Part shown: piece by piece, positions 8,733-15,510 of the stretch
Numbering within the stretch: position 1 is the stretch's first letter
How the letters are laid out: each line of letters starts with the position of its first letter
Assembly: GCA_017404065.1 (NCBI GenBank)
Contig: JAFRDB010000049.1
Location: forward strand, 1-36,078
From: Clostridia bacterium
GTDB taxonomy: Bacteria; Bacillota; Clostridia; UBA1381
Length of the DNA stretch: 36,078 bases
Reading direction: 5' to 3'
The notes under the pieces: generated by a model
The model's input: the letters and a program-made list of their open reading frames with translations, nothing else
Told to the model about the DNA's origin: nothing
The model's database searches: none
Made by a program: the position numbers and the translations under genes

Positions 8733-8747
8733 GGCTGTTGCATTTTG
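8733..8747 (+). repeat. 15-base direct repeat, copy 1
   Basis: GGCTGTTGCATTTTG occurs here and again at 8988-9002. The flanks also share some GGGGC/CAGCC-type sequence. It probably marks the edge of a small repeated module in this intergenic region. Confidence 0.6.
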
Positions 8748-8818
8748 TGCAGACCGCTTAATGGCTTAATTGATATGTTTATGAATATAACAATTAACCA
8801 ATGAACACAATCACGGTA

Positions 8819-8848
8819 GAGATTTGCTCATTTGAGCAAATCTCTTTT
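8819..8848 (+). terminator. Intrinsic terminator of the pheST-folE operon
   Basis: A perfect 11-bp stem (8819-8829 with 8834-8844), a 4-base loop and four T directly after it. It lies about 107 bases past the folE stop codon. Confidence 0.85.
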
Positions 8849-8871
8849 CATTGAATGCCATTAAGCTATGA

Positions 8872-8952
8872 ACGAAACTCCCCACTCGACGTACCATCGT
8901 ACGCCTTCGGGCAAGGTATCATGCGGCTTTGCCGCCTGACACTTCGTTTCGT
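8872..8952. repeat. Nested palindromic element
   Basis: An outer 7-bp stem (ACGAAAC at 8872-8878 with GTTTCGT at 8946-8952) encloses a CGTAC-CATC-GTACG hairpin (8890-8903), a GCC-TTC-GGC hairpin next to it, and a GCGGC-TTT-GCCGC hairpin near 8930-8943. The 17 bases 8889-8905 occur again at 9153-9169. The layout resembles the elements at 3789-3896 and 14273-14356, although the sequences differ. Confidence 0.55.
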
Positions 8953-8987
8953 CCATTCTGCATCAAAAGCCAATCAGCCCCTTTGTC

Positions 8988-9002
8988 GGCTGTTGCATTT
9001 TG
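8988..9002 (+). repeat. 15-base direct repeat, copy 2
   Basis: This is identical to 8733-8747. It stands at the right end of the nested palindrome, so the two copies flank the terminator and the palindrome. Confidence 0.6.
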
Positions 9003-9092
9003 CTACAGCCTCCAGACTGTCGACAAATTGGCCGGACCGCGCACATGATCATTCAATGAATGTGGTTCAAAAGGATATTTTCATGGATAGAG

Positions 9093-9123
9093 CAACGGCG
9101 ATCACATTGAGTAATCGCCGTTG
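9093..9123. repeat. 10-bp perfect hairpin
   Basis: CAACGGCGAT (9093-9102) pairs with ATCGCCGTTG (9114-9123) around an 11-base loop. No T-tract follows, so it is not a typical terminator. Confidence 0.6.
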
Positions 9124-9132
9124 TTGTGCGCT

Positions 9133-9190
9133 TTTGACAAAAACAAGCTCTAACGTACCATCGTACGCCGACGAGCTTGTTTTCGTCAAA
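9133..9190. repeat. 18-bp hairpin carrying the shared GTAC palindrome
   Basis: Positions 9133-9150 pair with 9173-9190 with one mismatch in 18. The loop contains the same ACGTACCATCGTACGCC (9153-9169) found at 8889-8905, itself a small hairpin. So one inner hairpin is reused inside two different outer stems. Confidence 0.65.
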
Positions 9191-9215
9191 TCCAACCTAA
9201 TTTTTCGACGTCTGC

Positions 9216-9270
9216 CAGCGTGTAGACAGGTTTGTCTACACGCTGAAGCACTCAGAAATTGAGTGCTTTT
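9216..9270 (+). terminator. Double hairpin, second one terminator-like
   Basis: A perfect 13-bp stem (9216-9228 with 9233-9245) is followed by an 8-bp stem (9247-9254 with 9260-9267) that runs into TTTTCTCT. The second could act as an intrinsic terminator and insulate the promoter at 9336 from read-through. Confidence 0.5.
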
Positions 9271-9335
9271 CTCTGTATACATATATTGGGAAGTGAATTT
9301 AGTTTTAATACAGCCCATTTTTTTTAAAAAAGGTA

Positions 9336-9364
9336 TTGAAAAAGCTTTTCAGATGTGCTATAAT
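9336..9364 (+). promoter_or_regulatory. Sigma-A promoter of the glycyl-radical enzyme operon
   Basis: TTGAAA (9336-9341) and a perfect TATAAT (9359-9364) are 17 bases apart with a TGC extension. Transcription should begin near 9371, leaving an untranslated leader of about 67 bases. No regulator gene is adjacent. Confidence 0.85.
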
Positions 9365-9437
9365 CAATATATATAGACATTTATGAAAGACAAACCGCAA
9401 TATAATGTGCGATAATAAATAAAATGGAGGTATTACC

Positions 9438-11963
9438 GTGAAGAAATTCAATACTGCCGATATTCCCAGAACGGAAAGAATAGGGAGGCTTTTACATCAC
9501 ACCTTTGAGAAAATGCCTGAGATAGAGGCGGATCGCGCTGTGCTCCTGACTGAAAGCTATAAAAAGACGGAGAACGAGCCGATGGTAAAACGCCGCGCGT
9601 TGGCGTTTGCTCATATTTTAGAGAATATCCCGATAGTTATACGACCGGACGAGCTTATTGTAGGCTCATCAACCAAGGCTCCGAGAAGCTGCCAGGTATA
9701 TCCGGAGTTCTCGTTTGAGTGGCTTGAAAGTGAATTTGACACAGTTGCCACGCGTGAGGCAGACCCGTTTTATATCTCTGATGAAACAAAGGCGACGCTT
9801 CATGAGGTATTCAAGTATTGGAAGGGCAAAACGACATCGGAGCTCGCAACGGCTTACATGGCTCCTGAGGCAATCACATCGGTCGAGCATAATATGTTTA
9901 CACCCGGCAACTATTTTTATAATGGTGTCGGACACTTTACCTGCAAGTACTGGGATGTAATAAATCTCGGACTTGAGGGTATCAAGAAGCAGGTTTGGGA
10001 TGAGCTGATGTCAATACGCCCATACGATGCGGACTATGCAACAAAGCATGAGCTTTTGGAATCAATGATAATTTCCTGTGACGCTGTGATAAATTATGCG
10101 CGCCGTTATTCTGTTCTTGCTATGGATATGGCAAAGGAGTGCCAGGATCCGGTAAGGAAGAAGGAGCTTTTGCAAATAGCAAAGAACTGCGCGAGGGTAC
10201 CGGAGCATCCGGCTGAGGATTTCTATGAGGCATGTCAGGCGTTCTGGTTCATACAGCAGCTGCTTCAGATTGAATCGAGCGGACACTCGATCTCACCCGG
10301 ACGTTTCGATCAGTATATGTACCCACTCTATGAGAAAGGGATATATAACGGAACTCTTACACGTGAGTTTGCGCAGGAGCTTCTTGATTGTATCTGGATA
10401 AAGTTCAATGATCTCAACAAGTGCCGTGATGCGGCATCTGCGGAGGGATTTGCGGGCTACAGCCTGTTCCAGAACCTTATATGCGGCGGTCAGACAAGAG
10501 AGGGAAGGGACGCGACAAACGATCTTTCATTCCTTTGTATCCAAGCGAGTATGCACACGCTGCTGCCGGCGCCGTCATTTACGGTAAGAGTTTGGAACGG
10601 CACACCGAACGAGTTCATGCTAAAGTGCGCTGAGCTTACAAGAACAGGTATAGGTCTGCCGGCATATTATAACGATGAGATAATCATTCAGTCGCTTATG
10701 TCCCGTGGTGTAACGCTTGAGGATGCCCGTGACTATAACATAATCGGCTGTGTAGAGCCGCAGGTCGGCGGCAAGACACACGGCTGGCATGACGCGGCAT
10801 TTTTCAACATGTGCCGTCCGCTTGAGCTTGTGTTCTCAAACGGCTATGATAAGGGTGTAATGGTCGGAATTGAGACGGGTGATCTCTCAGAGTTCACTAC
10901 GTTTGAAAAATTCTTTGACGCGTATAAGCGTCAGAGCAATTTCCAGGTAGCAATGCTCGTTAATGCCAATAACTCTATTGATGTTGCTCACGCGGAGCGT
11001 TGTCCGCTTCCGTTTGCGGCAGCTCTTGTTGACGACTGCATAAAGACAGGCAAGACTATGGAGCAGGGCGGAGCGCATTATAACTTCACAGGTCCGCAGG
11101 GCTTTGGTATAGCAAATATGACAGACGCGCTGCTTGCTATAAAGGAGCTTGTATATGAGAAGAAGAAGTATACTCTTGAGGAGTTCAAGGAGGCAATGGC
11201 GCTTAACTACGGCAAGGGGCTAACTCCCAAGGCTGCAAAGGCTTCGACCAATGCGGTGGTAAGCAGTCTTATCGCTGAGGGTAAAAAGGTAGATGAGAAC
11301 GTCATTGCGGGTATATTCAAGATGTTCCTTGACGGTGTCGCAACGGACGAGCAGAAGGCAAAGTTTGATAAAATGCGCGAGGATATAGACGCGGTGCCTA
11401 AGTACGGAAATGATATAGAAGAGGTTGATCTGTTCGCGCGTGAGGTGGCGTATGTGTACACCAAGGAGCTGAACAAGTATAAAAATCCGCGCGGAGGCAT
11501 ATTCCAGGCCGGTTTGTATCCGGTATCGGCAAATGTACCGCTCGGTGAGCAGACGGGCGCAACGCCGGACGGAAGGCTTGCAAACACTCCTATTGCCGAT
11601 GGTGTTGGTCCGCGAGGCGGTTATGACATATACGGTCCGACGGCTGCGGCTAACTCTGTCGCAAAGCTTGACCACGGTATAGCATCGAACGGAACGCTTT
11701 ATAACCAGAAGTTCCATCCGAGCGCGCTTGCGGGGGTTGAGGGCTTGCAGAAGTTTGTAATGTACATCAGAGGCTTCTTTGATCAGAAGGGAATGCACAT
11801 GCAGTTTAACGTAGTTGACCGTGATACTCTTCTGGACGCGCAAAAGCATCCGGAGAAGTATAAGACGCTTGTTGTACGCGTTGCGGGCTACAGCGCACTG
11901 TTTACGACACTGTCGAAGTCCTTACAGGATGATATCATAGCTCGTACTGAACAGGTCTTTTAA
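9438..11963 (+). CDS. Glycyl-radical enzyme, diol-dehydratase-like
   Basis: This is an 841-residue member of the PFL2/glycerol-dehydratase branch of oxygen-sensitive glycyl-radical enzymes. The radical glycine is in RVAGYS (Gly817) and the active-site cysteine in GCVEPQ (Cys438, Glu440). Against the known B12-independent glycerol dehydratase, the other substrate contacts also appear kept: His166 (GVGH), Ser284 (GHS) and Asp452 (GWHD). This favours dehydration of a 1,2-diol or similar substrate and argues against formate-lyase or hydroxyproline dehydratase. About 45 residues (near 597-650) are extra compared with typical 787-residue glycerol dehydratases. GTG start with TGGAGG 7 bases upstream. 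The activase follows after 11 bases. No alcohol dehydrogenase or microcompartment genes are nearby, so the substrate stays open; isethionate-lyase-like or other C-X cleaving activity cannot be excluded. Confidence 0.85.
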   Translation: MKKFNTADIPRTERIGRLLHHTFEKMPEIEADRAVLLTESYKKTENEPMVKRRALAFAHILENIPIVIRPDELIVGSSTKAPRSCQVYPEFSFEWLESEFDTVATREADPFYISDETKATLHEVFKYWKGKTTSELATAYMAPEAITSVEHNMFTPGNYFYNGVGHFTCKYWDVINLGLEGIKKQVWDELMSIRPYDADYATKHELLESMIISCDAVINYARRYSVLAMDMAKECQDPVRKKELLQIAKNCARVPEHPAEDFYEACQAFWFIQQLLQIESSGHSISPGRFDQYMYPLYEKGIYNGTLTREFAQELLDCIWIKFNDLNKCRDAASAEGFAGYSLFQNLICGGQTREGRDATNDLSFLCIQASMHTLLPAPSFTVRVWNGTPNEFMLKCAELTRTGIGLPAYYNDEIIIQSLMSRGVTLEDARDYNIIGCVEPQVGGKTHGWHDAAFFNMCRPLELVFSNGYDKGVMVGIETGDLSEFTTFEKFFDAYKRQSNFQVAMLVNANNSIDVAHAERCPLPFAAALVDDCIKTGKTMEQGGAHYNFTGPQGFGIANMTDALLAIKELVYEKKKYTLEEFKEAMALNYGKGLTPKAAKASTNAVVSSLIAEGKKVDENVIAGIFKMFLDGVATDEQKAKFDKMREDIDAVPKYGNDIEEVDLFAREVAYVYTKELNKYKNPRGGIFQAGLYPVSANVPLGEQTGATPDGRLANTPIADGVGPRGGYDIYGPTAAANSVAKLDHGIASNGTLYNQKFHPSALAGVEGLQKFVMYIRGFFDQKGMHMQFNVVDRDTLLDAQKHPEKYKTLVVRVAGYSALFTTLSKSLQDDIIARTEQVF

Positions 11964-11974
11964 CGGAGAACATA

Positions 11975-12763
11975 ATGGAAAACTACTTAAAGGCGCGAGG
12001 TCGTATATTCGACATTCAGCGATACTCGATACATGACGGCCCCGGCATAAGAACAATAGTTTTTTTAAAGGGTTGTCCGCTCCGTTGCCGCTGGTGCTGC
12101 AATCCGGAGGGTCAGGAGTGGGAGCCTGTGGAGATGCTTGTTGAAGGCAAACCAAAGCTTTACGGTGAGGATATAACCGTAGAGGAGCTTATGCCGCGGC
12201 TTATTACAGATGAATTTTACTATATGCGCAGCGGCGGCGGAATAACGCTTTCCGGCGGTGAGTGTCTTGCTCAACCGGATTTCGCACCGCATCTTTTGCA
12301 TGCGTGTAAGGATATGGGTTATACTACGGCGATAGAAACGACCGGGTATCAGAAGTGGGAGATCATTGAAAGATATCTGCCGTATCTTGATTATGTGCTT
12401 ATGGATATAAAGCATATAGACAGCGCGAAGCATAAGGCATTTACAGGCGTAAATAATGAGCTTATTCACGAGAATGCGAGAAAATTTGCCACATCAGGTG
12501 TTGATCTTACTATACGTGTGCCGGTAATACCGACGTTTAACAATACACCTGAGGAGATACGCGCTATAGCTGAATTTGCGGCTTCGCTGCCGGGTGTGGA
12601 AAAGCTGCATCTATTGCCGTATCATCGTCTGGGACAGGGTAAGTATGACGGACTTGGGCGTGAATATACGATGCGTGATATAGAGCCCATGACGCGTGAT
12701 TATATGCAGTCTCTGCTTGCGGAGGCAAAAAAAAGCGGTATATATTGCCAAATTGGAGGCTAA
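11975..12763 (+). CDS. Glycyl-radical enzyme activase (radical SAM)
   Basis: This 262-residue protein should install the glycyl radical on the enzyme encoded just upstream. The radical-SAM cluster motif CX3CX2C is at Cys34, Cys38 and Cys41 (GCPLRCRWC). The SAM-binding GGE motif is in SGGGITLSGGECL, and DIKHID is a further family segment. Most activases for dehydratase-type enzymes carry about 60 extra residues with two more [4Fe-4S] clusters after the first motif. Here the segment from 44 to 70 is short and has no cysteine, as in pyruvate formate-lyase activase (about 246 residues). CGGAGAA stands 5 bases before the ATG. Two membrane-protein genes follow directly. Confidence 0.92.
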   Translation: MENYLKARGRIFDIQRYSIHDGPGIRTIVFLKGCPLRCRWCCNPEGQEWEPVEMLVEGKPKLYGEDITVEELMPRLITDEFYYMRSGGGITLSGGECLAQPDFAPHLLHACKDMGYTTAIETTGYQKWEIIERYLPYLDYVLMDIKHIDSAKHKAFTGVNNELIHENARKFATSGVDLTIRVPVIPTFNNTPEEIRAIAEFAASLPGVEKLHLLPYHRLGQGKYDGLGREYTMRDIEPMTRDYMQSLLAEAKKSGIYCQIGG

Positions 12764-12764
12764 A

Positions 12765-13445
12765 ATGAAGGGTATTTTATTTGCGTCCGCCAGAAGATTT
12801 GTCGAAATGCTGCTGTGGATGGTCATATTATCGGCACTGATATTCGGCTTATATAAAGCTGAAGTCATAATGCCAACGACGACAGGATGCTTTGTAAGTC
12901 TGATGATCGGAGCGATTTTGTTCTGGCTCCAGAACTTCAGATGGCTATGCCGGTGTCGGGTGAGCGTTCCGAGCAGGAGGATATATCTGATAGTTAATTA
13001 TGTGCCATACGCTGTTATCATGATAATATCTTATATTATCCTTGCGTTCTATGACAGTCAAGTATATACATGGTTATTTTCAATAACAAAATTCTTGAAA
13101 TATGGAGAGGTATTGTCATTTGATACCGGAACGGCCACAACGGTTATTTCTTCTTTCGTATTCCATCTGATCACACTGCTTTTAATATGGTTTGCGCCGT
13201 ATAGTATTGAGTCGGCTTTAAAAGAGAATAATAGCTGGAGAGATGTTTTTTACACGGCAACGGATGCCGTTAAGGTAGTTACGGCTCCGGAGATCGGGTT
13301 ATCCGACGAGGTCAGACAATCGGTGCTGATAAATTTGTTTGCGGGAGCAACAGTTAATGATGTTAACCGAATGCTGGGCTTGCCGATCGTAGAAGAAGAT
13401 GAAGAAGATGAAGAGGAGGATGGATATGCCGGAGTCGGTATCTGA
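12765..13445 (+). CDS. Unknown four-helix membrane protein A
   Basis: I do not recognise this 226-residue protein. Four hydrophobic helices are visible at about 12-30, 40-58, 73-96 and 124-145. A soluble C-terminal tail follows and ends in a strongly acidic run of Glu and Asp (about 212-220). The ATG at 12765 is chosen because GGAGG lies 5 bases upstream, at the end of the activase gene; the longer open frame would overlap the activase. It resembles the next gene in layout: YTWLF before the fourth helix, a helix with an aligned His, and an N/ISW segment after it. The acidic tail is encoded by the overlap with the next gene. Being in the glycyl-radical operon suggests a link to substrate or product movement, but nothing shows it. 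Confidence 0.75.
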   Translation: MKGILFASARRFVEMLLWMVILSALIFGLYKAEVIMPTTTGCFVSLMIGAILFWLQNFRWLCRCRVSVPSRRIYLIVNYVPYAVIMIISYIILAFYDSQVYTWLFSITKFLKYGEVLSFDTGTATTVISSFVFHLITLLLIWFAPYSIESALKENNSWRDVFYTATDAVKVVTAPEIGLSDEVRQSVLINLFAGATVNDVNRMLGLPIVEEDEEDEEEDGYAGVGI

Positions 13446-14052
13446 AAACAAGACGTTGCGCTGGATAGGGATACTGCTTACAGAGATGGTATTAGCAGAA
13501 GTGCTGCTGTCATATATTGCCATTGTTGTTCTCAGAATGGGCCGCTTTGCTAATACATACGCTCCAACGTTTATAGCGCTGCTGTCCGGACTTTTTGTAT
13601 ATTTTGTTGTTACTATCATTTTCCTTAACCGATGCTGTTTTGATCTGCTGGATAAAAAGCTGTATTACAAAACTGTCGGTATAGCATACGGAATCTTTAT
13701 CGCTATAAGCGTCATTTTCAAATTTGTATGCTACATGGATACATATACATGGCTGTTCGGACTGTATAAGATATTTAATTATACTGTTTTGCCGGTGGGT
13801 AGTCTTGGTTCGGTATTTATAGTACACGCATTTATGATAATCGCCATACTGATCGTACCGCAGCATTTGTCTTATCTGCTCACGGAGGAAAGCGAAATCT
13901 CGTGGACTGATAAAGAATATAGAATAGTCGATATAGCGGAGGCTCTGAAGAAAAGCTCAGCAACAGAAGCAGAGTGCCGCAAGGTGCTTGTCGGTTTTTC
14001 CGATGAGCTTACATACGATGATATAACAGAGCTGCTCAGTAATGATAATTAA
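13426..14052 (+). CDS. Unknown four-helix membrane protein B (diverged paralogue of A)
   Basis: This 208-residue protein has four hydrophobic helices (about 12-36, 47-66, 83-103 and 124-145) and a soluble tail. It shares with the preceding protein the YTWLF segment (107-111 against 101-105), the spacing to the fourth helix (VFIVHAF against FVFHLIT) and an SW(T/R)D segment after it. I infer an old tandem duplication. The ATG at 13426 has GAGGAGG 6 bases upstream; another ATG at 13420 is possible. The gene overlaps the previous one by 20 bases in another frame, so translation is likely coupled. A terminator follows 21 bases after the stop. Function unknown. Confidence 0.75.
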   Translation: MPESVSENKTLRWIGILLTEMVLAEVLLSYIAIVVLRMGRFANTYAPTFIALLSGLFVYFVVTIIFLNRCCFDLLDKKLYYKTVGIAYGIFIAISVIFKFVCYMDTYTWLFGLYKIFNYTVLPVGSLGSVFIVHAFMIIAILIVPQHLSYLLTEESEISWTDKEYRIVDIAEALKKSSATEAECRKVLVGFSDELTYDDITELLSNDN

Positions 14053-14073
14053 AACGGAATATAATAAAAAATG

Positions 14074-14109
14074 GCGCTTAGCGGTCAGTTGATCGCTTAG
14101 CGCTTTTTT
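14074..14109 (+). terminator. Bidirectional intrinsic terminator
   Basis: Positions 14074-14083 pair with 14094-14103 over 10 positions with one mismatch, followed by six T on the plus strand. An A-run (14066-14071) precedes it, so it also works on the minus strand. It closes the glycyl-radical operon and can stop leftward transcripts from the ABC operon. Confidence 0.85.
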
Positions 14110-14141
14110 CACTTTATAAGAAATTGCTCGTTTAGTGGCTT

Positions 14142-14258
14142 TAGATAAAATCTATCTCTGCCGTAGCCCCCAACCCGCCTCGCAAGCTCGGCACCCTGCC
14201 CCGGGGCAGGGACAGCAGAGCTACACCGCAAACTTCAGCCCGACAAACTGAATTTTAT
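14142..14258 (-). repeat. Dispersed palindromic repeat, copy A
   Basis: The reverse complement of this segment matches 35877-36006 over its two outer blocks. The first runs from ATAAAAT through GTTTGCGGTGTAGCTCTGCT to the CCCTGCC/GGCAGGG hairpin, and the second from GGGTTGGGG through CGGCAGAGATAGATTT to ATCTAAA. The middle differs: about 15 bases here, about 28 in the other copy. It begins with the palindrome TAGAT-AAA-ATCTA and contains the 18-base palindrome CCCTGCCCCGGGGCAGGG. There is no open frame. Confidence 0.85.
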
Positions 14259-14272
14259 CGGACTGATAGGGG

Positions 14273-14356
14273 TGCAGGGTGAACGACACGCTTGCGTGTC
14301 GTAGGCGTGTTGCATAGCAACAAACGCCGTAGTTTGGGAACGCAGTTCCCCCTGCA
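14273..14356. repeat. Cloverleaf-like multi-hairpin element
   Basis: An outer 7-bp stem (14273-14279 with 14350-14356) encloses an 8-bp hairpin (14283-14302, ACGACACG with CGTGTCGT), a 10-bp hairpin with an AA bulge (14304-14328) and a 6-bp hairpin (14336-14350, GGGAAC with GTTCCC), which shares one base with the outer stem. It directly adjoins repeat copy A, but the second copy of that repeat at 35877 has no such neighbour. Confidence 0.5.
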
Positions 14357-14421
14357 ACTACTTACTTCTTCCCCCCAAGAATGGGGGGTCAGGGGGGTTG
14401 ATATGCCGTCAGGCATTATTT

Positions 14422-15510
14422 TCATATACCTACAGTAAATAGGTTTGTTTCATCTTCATACGTGTATTCGATATACTGTGATCTGCCTTCTACTATCATG
14501 CGTGAGATATCGTCAAGCTGGTCAAGCGGATCAAGCTTAGCTCCGCCATAGCTGAGGCAAAGCTCGGTAGTGCCGCGGCGTTCGGCGTGCTCTATAGTCA
14601 TGGTAATGTCAAGCCTTGAGACCGGACTGCGCTTCAGCCCCTGTACCACAAGCTCCTCAAATATGCTTTGCAAGTTAATAACGTTTTTCCTGTCAAGACG
14701 GAGTCTTGAGCCAAAGGTCGCTATGCGGCTGTTGATACTGAGAAAGTCAAACGTAGCAGGACAGAGAGTAACGGTCATTACCTTCAGCTGATGAACAAAT
14801 CTGCGTGTTAATTCTCTCTCAGGAGCTTCAAATATCTTTTTTGGCGTGCCTTTTTCATATATGCCGCCCTCACACATGAAAAATATACGGTTCGACACTT
14901 CTTTTGCAAGCTGTAGATCATGGGTGACGATTACCATTGTAAGTCCCTGCGCGGCAAGAGCGCGTATAACTGACTGCACCTCGCTTACCATTGCCGGATC
15001 GAGAGCAGAGGTCGGTTCATCGAAAAGTATTATCTCCGGATCCATAGAAACGGCGCGGGCGATTTCTATTCTTTGCTGTTGTCCGCCGGATAACTCGTCC
15101 GGATAGCTCATTGCTTTTTCAGTGAGTCCTACCATATCCAAAAGCTCCATCCCGCGGTCGTATGCCTCCTGCGGGCTTTTGCCGAGAAGGTCAACCGGCC
15201 CGCACATAAGGTTCTCTATTGCGGTCATGTGTGAGAAAAGATAAAATTCCTGGAACACCATTCCGATCCTGCGCCGGATAGACGGCAGATCGGTATAAGG
15301 ATCACATATATTCTGTCCGTCTATTATTATTTTTCCGCTATCCGGCTCCTCAAGTCTGTTCAGACAGCGGATGAAGGTGCTTTTGCCTGCACCGGACGGA
15401 CCTATAACGGCGATGACGTCACCCTTATTTATATCTACACTTATTTTCTTGATTGGAGTAATATCACCATAGCTTTTTTTCAGATCACGAATTTTGATCA
15501 TTGCTTCCAT
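14422..15510 (-). CDS. Polar amino-acid ABC transporter ATPase with extra C-terminal domain
   Basis: The first 245 residues are a typical GlnQ-type ATPase that powers uptake of a polar amino acid. Visible are Walker A GPSGAGKST (37-45), the Q-loop in MVFQEFYLF, the signature LSGGQQQRIEIARA, Walker B IILFDEPTSALD and the H-loop VTHD. Relatives are about 240-250 residues; this one has 362. The last 115 residues are a separate domain. They include FEELVVQGL, a run of alternating strands (ITMTIEH, TELCLSYGG) and DPLDQLDDIS, which recall the N-box and fold of GHKL/RsbW-type ATPases. AAAGGAG lies about 9 bases before the ATG. The start overlaps the end of the permease gene by 26 bases. Confidence 0.9.
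   Translation of the reverse strand: MEAMIKIRDLKKSYGDITPIKKISVDINKGDVIAVIGPSGAGKSTFIRCLNRLEEPDSGKIIIDGQNICDPYTDLPSIRRRIGMVFQEFYLFSHMTAIENLMCGPVDLLGKSPQEAYDRGMELLDMVGLTEKAMSYPDELSGGQQQRIEIARAVSMDPEIILFDEPTSALDPAMVSEVQSVIRALAAQGLTMVIVTHDLQLAKEVSNRIFFMCEGGIYEKGTPKKIFEAPERELTRRFVHQLKVMTVTLCPATFDFLSINSRIATFGSRLRLDRKNVINLQSIFEELVVQGLKRSPVSRLDITMTIEHAERRGTTELCLSYGGAKLDPLDQLDDISRMIVEGRSQYIEYTYEDETNLFTVGI

Larger units (their letters stand above)
8713..9437. other. Gene-free, hairpin-rich intergenic region
   Basis: I see no real gene in these 725 bases. From left to right they hold one copy of a 15-base direct repeat (8733-8747), the folE terminator (8819-8848), a nested palindrome (8872-8952), the second 15-base repeat (8988-9002), a 10-bp hairpin (9093-9123), an 18-bp hairpin (9133-9190), a 13-bp hairpin (9216-9245), a terminator-like hairpin (9247-9270) and the promoter of the glycyl-radical operon (9336-9364). 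A 135-codon open frame from 8855 to 9262 runs through the palindromes and is not a gene. Confidence 0.75.
14053..14421. other. Gene-free palindromic region between convergent operons
   Basis: No gene is visible in these 369 bases. They contain a bidirectional terminator (14074-14109), one copy of a dispersed repeat (14142-14258), a multi-hairpin element (14273-14356), a CCCCCC/GGGGGG hairpin (14371-14388) and an ATGCC/GGCAT hairpin (14403-14416). Confidence 0.75.

Noticed and set aside
8855-9262. 135-codon open frame on the plus strand
   Set aside because: It runs through three palindromic elements, has no ribosome binding site or family motif and shows no coding pattern, so the frame is a by-product of the repeats.
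9438-11963. Trans-4-hydroxyproline dehydratase or pyruvate formate-lyase
   Set aside because: The GCVEPQ and GWHD motifs and the His and Ser contacts match diol dehydratases; hydroxyproline dehydratase has GCVET and lacks the Asp, and formate-lyase has a Cys-Cys pair. proC lies 8 kb away in another transcription unit.
13390-13445. Frameshift joining the two membrane proteins into one
   Set aside because: Each has its own ribosome binding site and complete four-helix layout, and they are similar to each other, so overlap of separate genes is the simpler reading.
14142-14415. CRISPR array or tRNA-like gene in the palindromic region
   Set aside because: There are no regularly spaced direct repeats, and the hairpins do not give the tRNA arm lengths, T-loop GTTCRA or anticodon arm.
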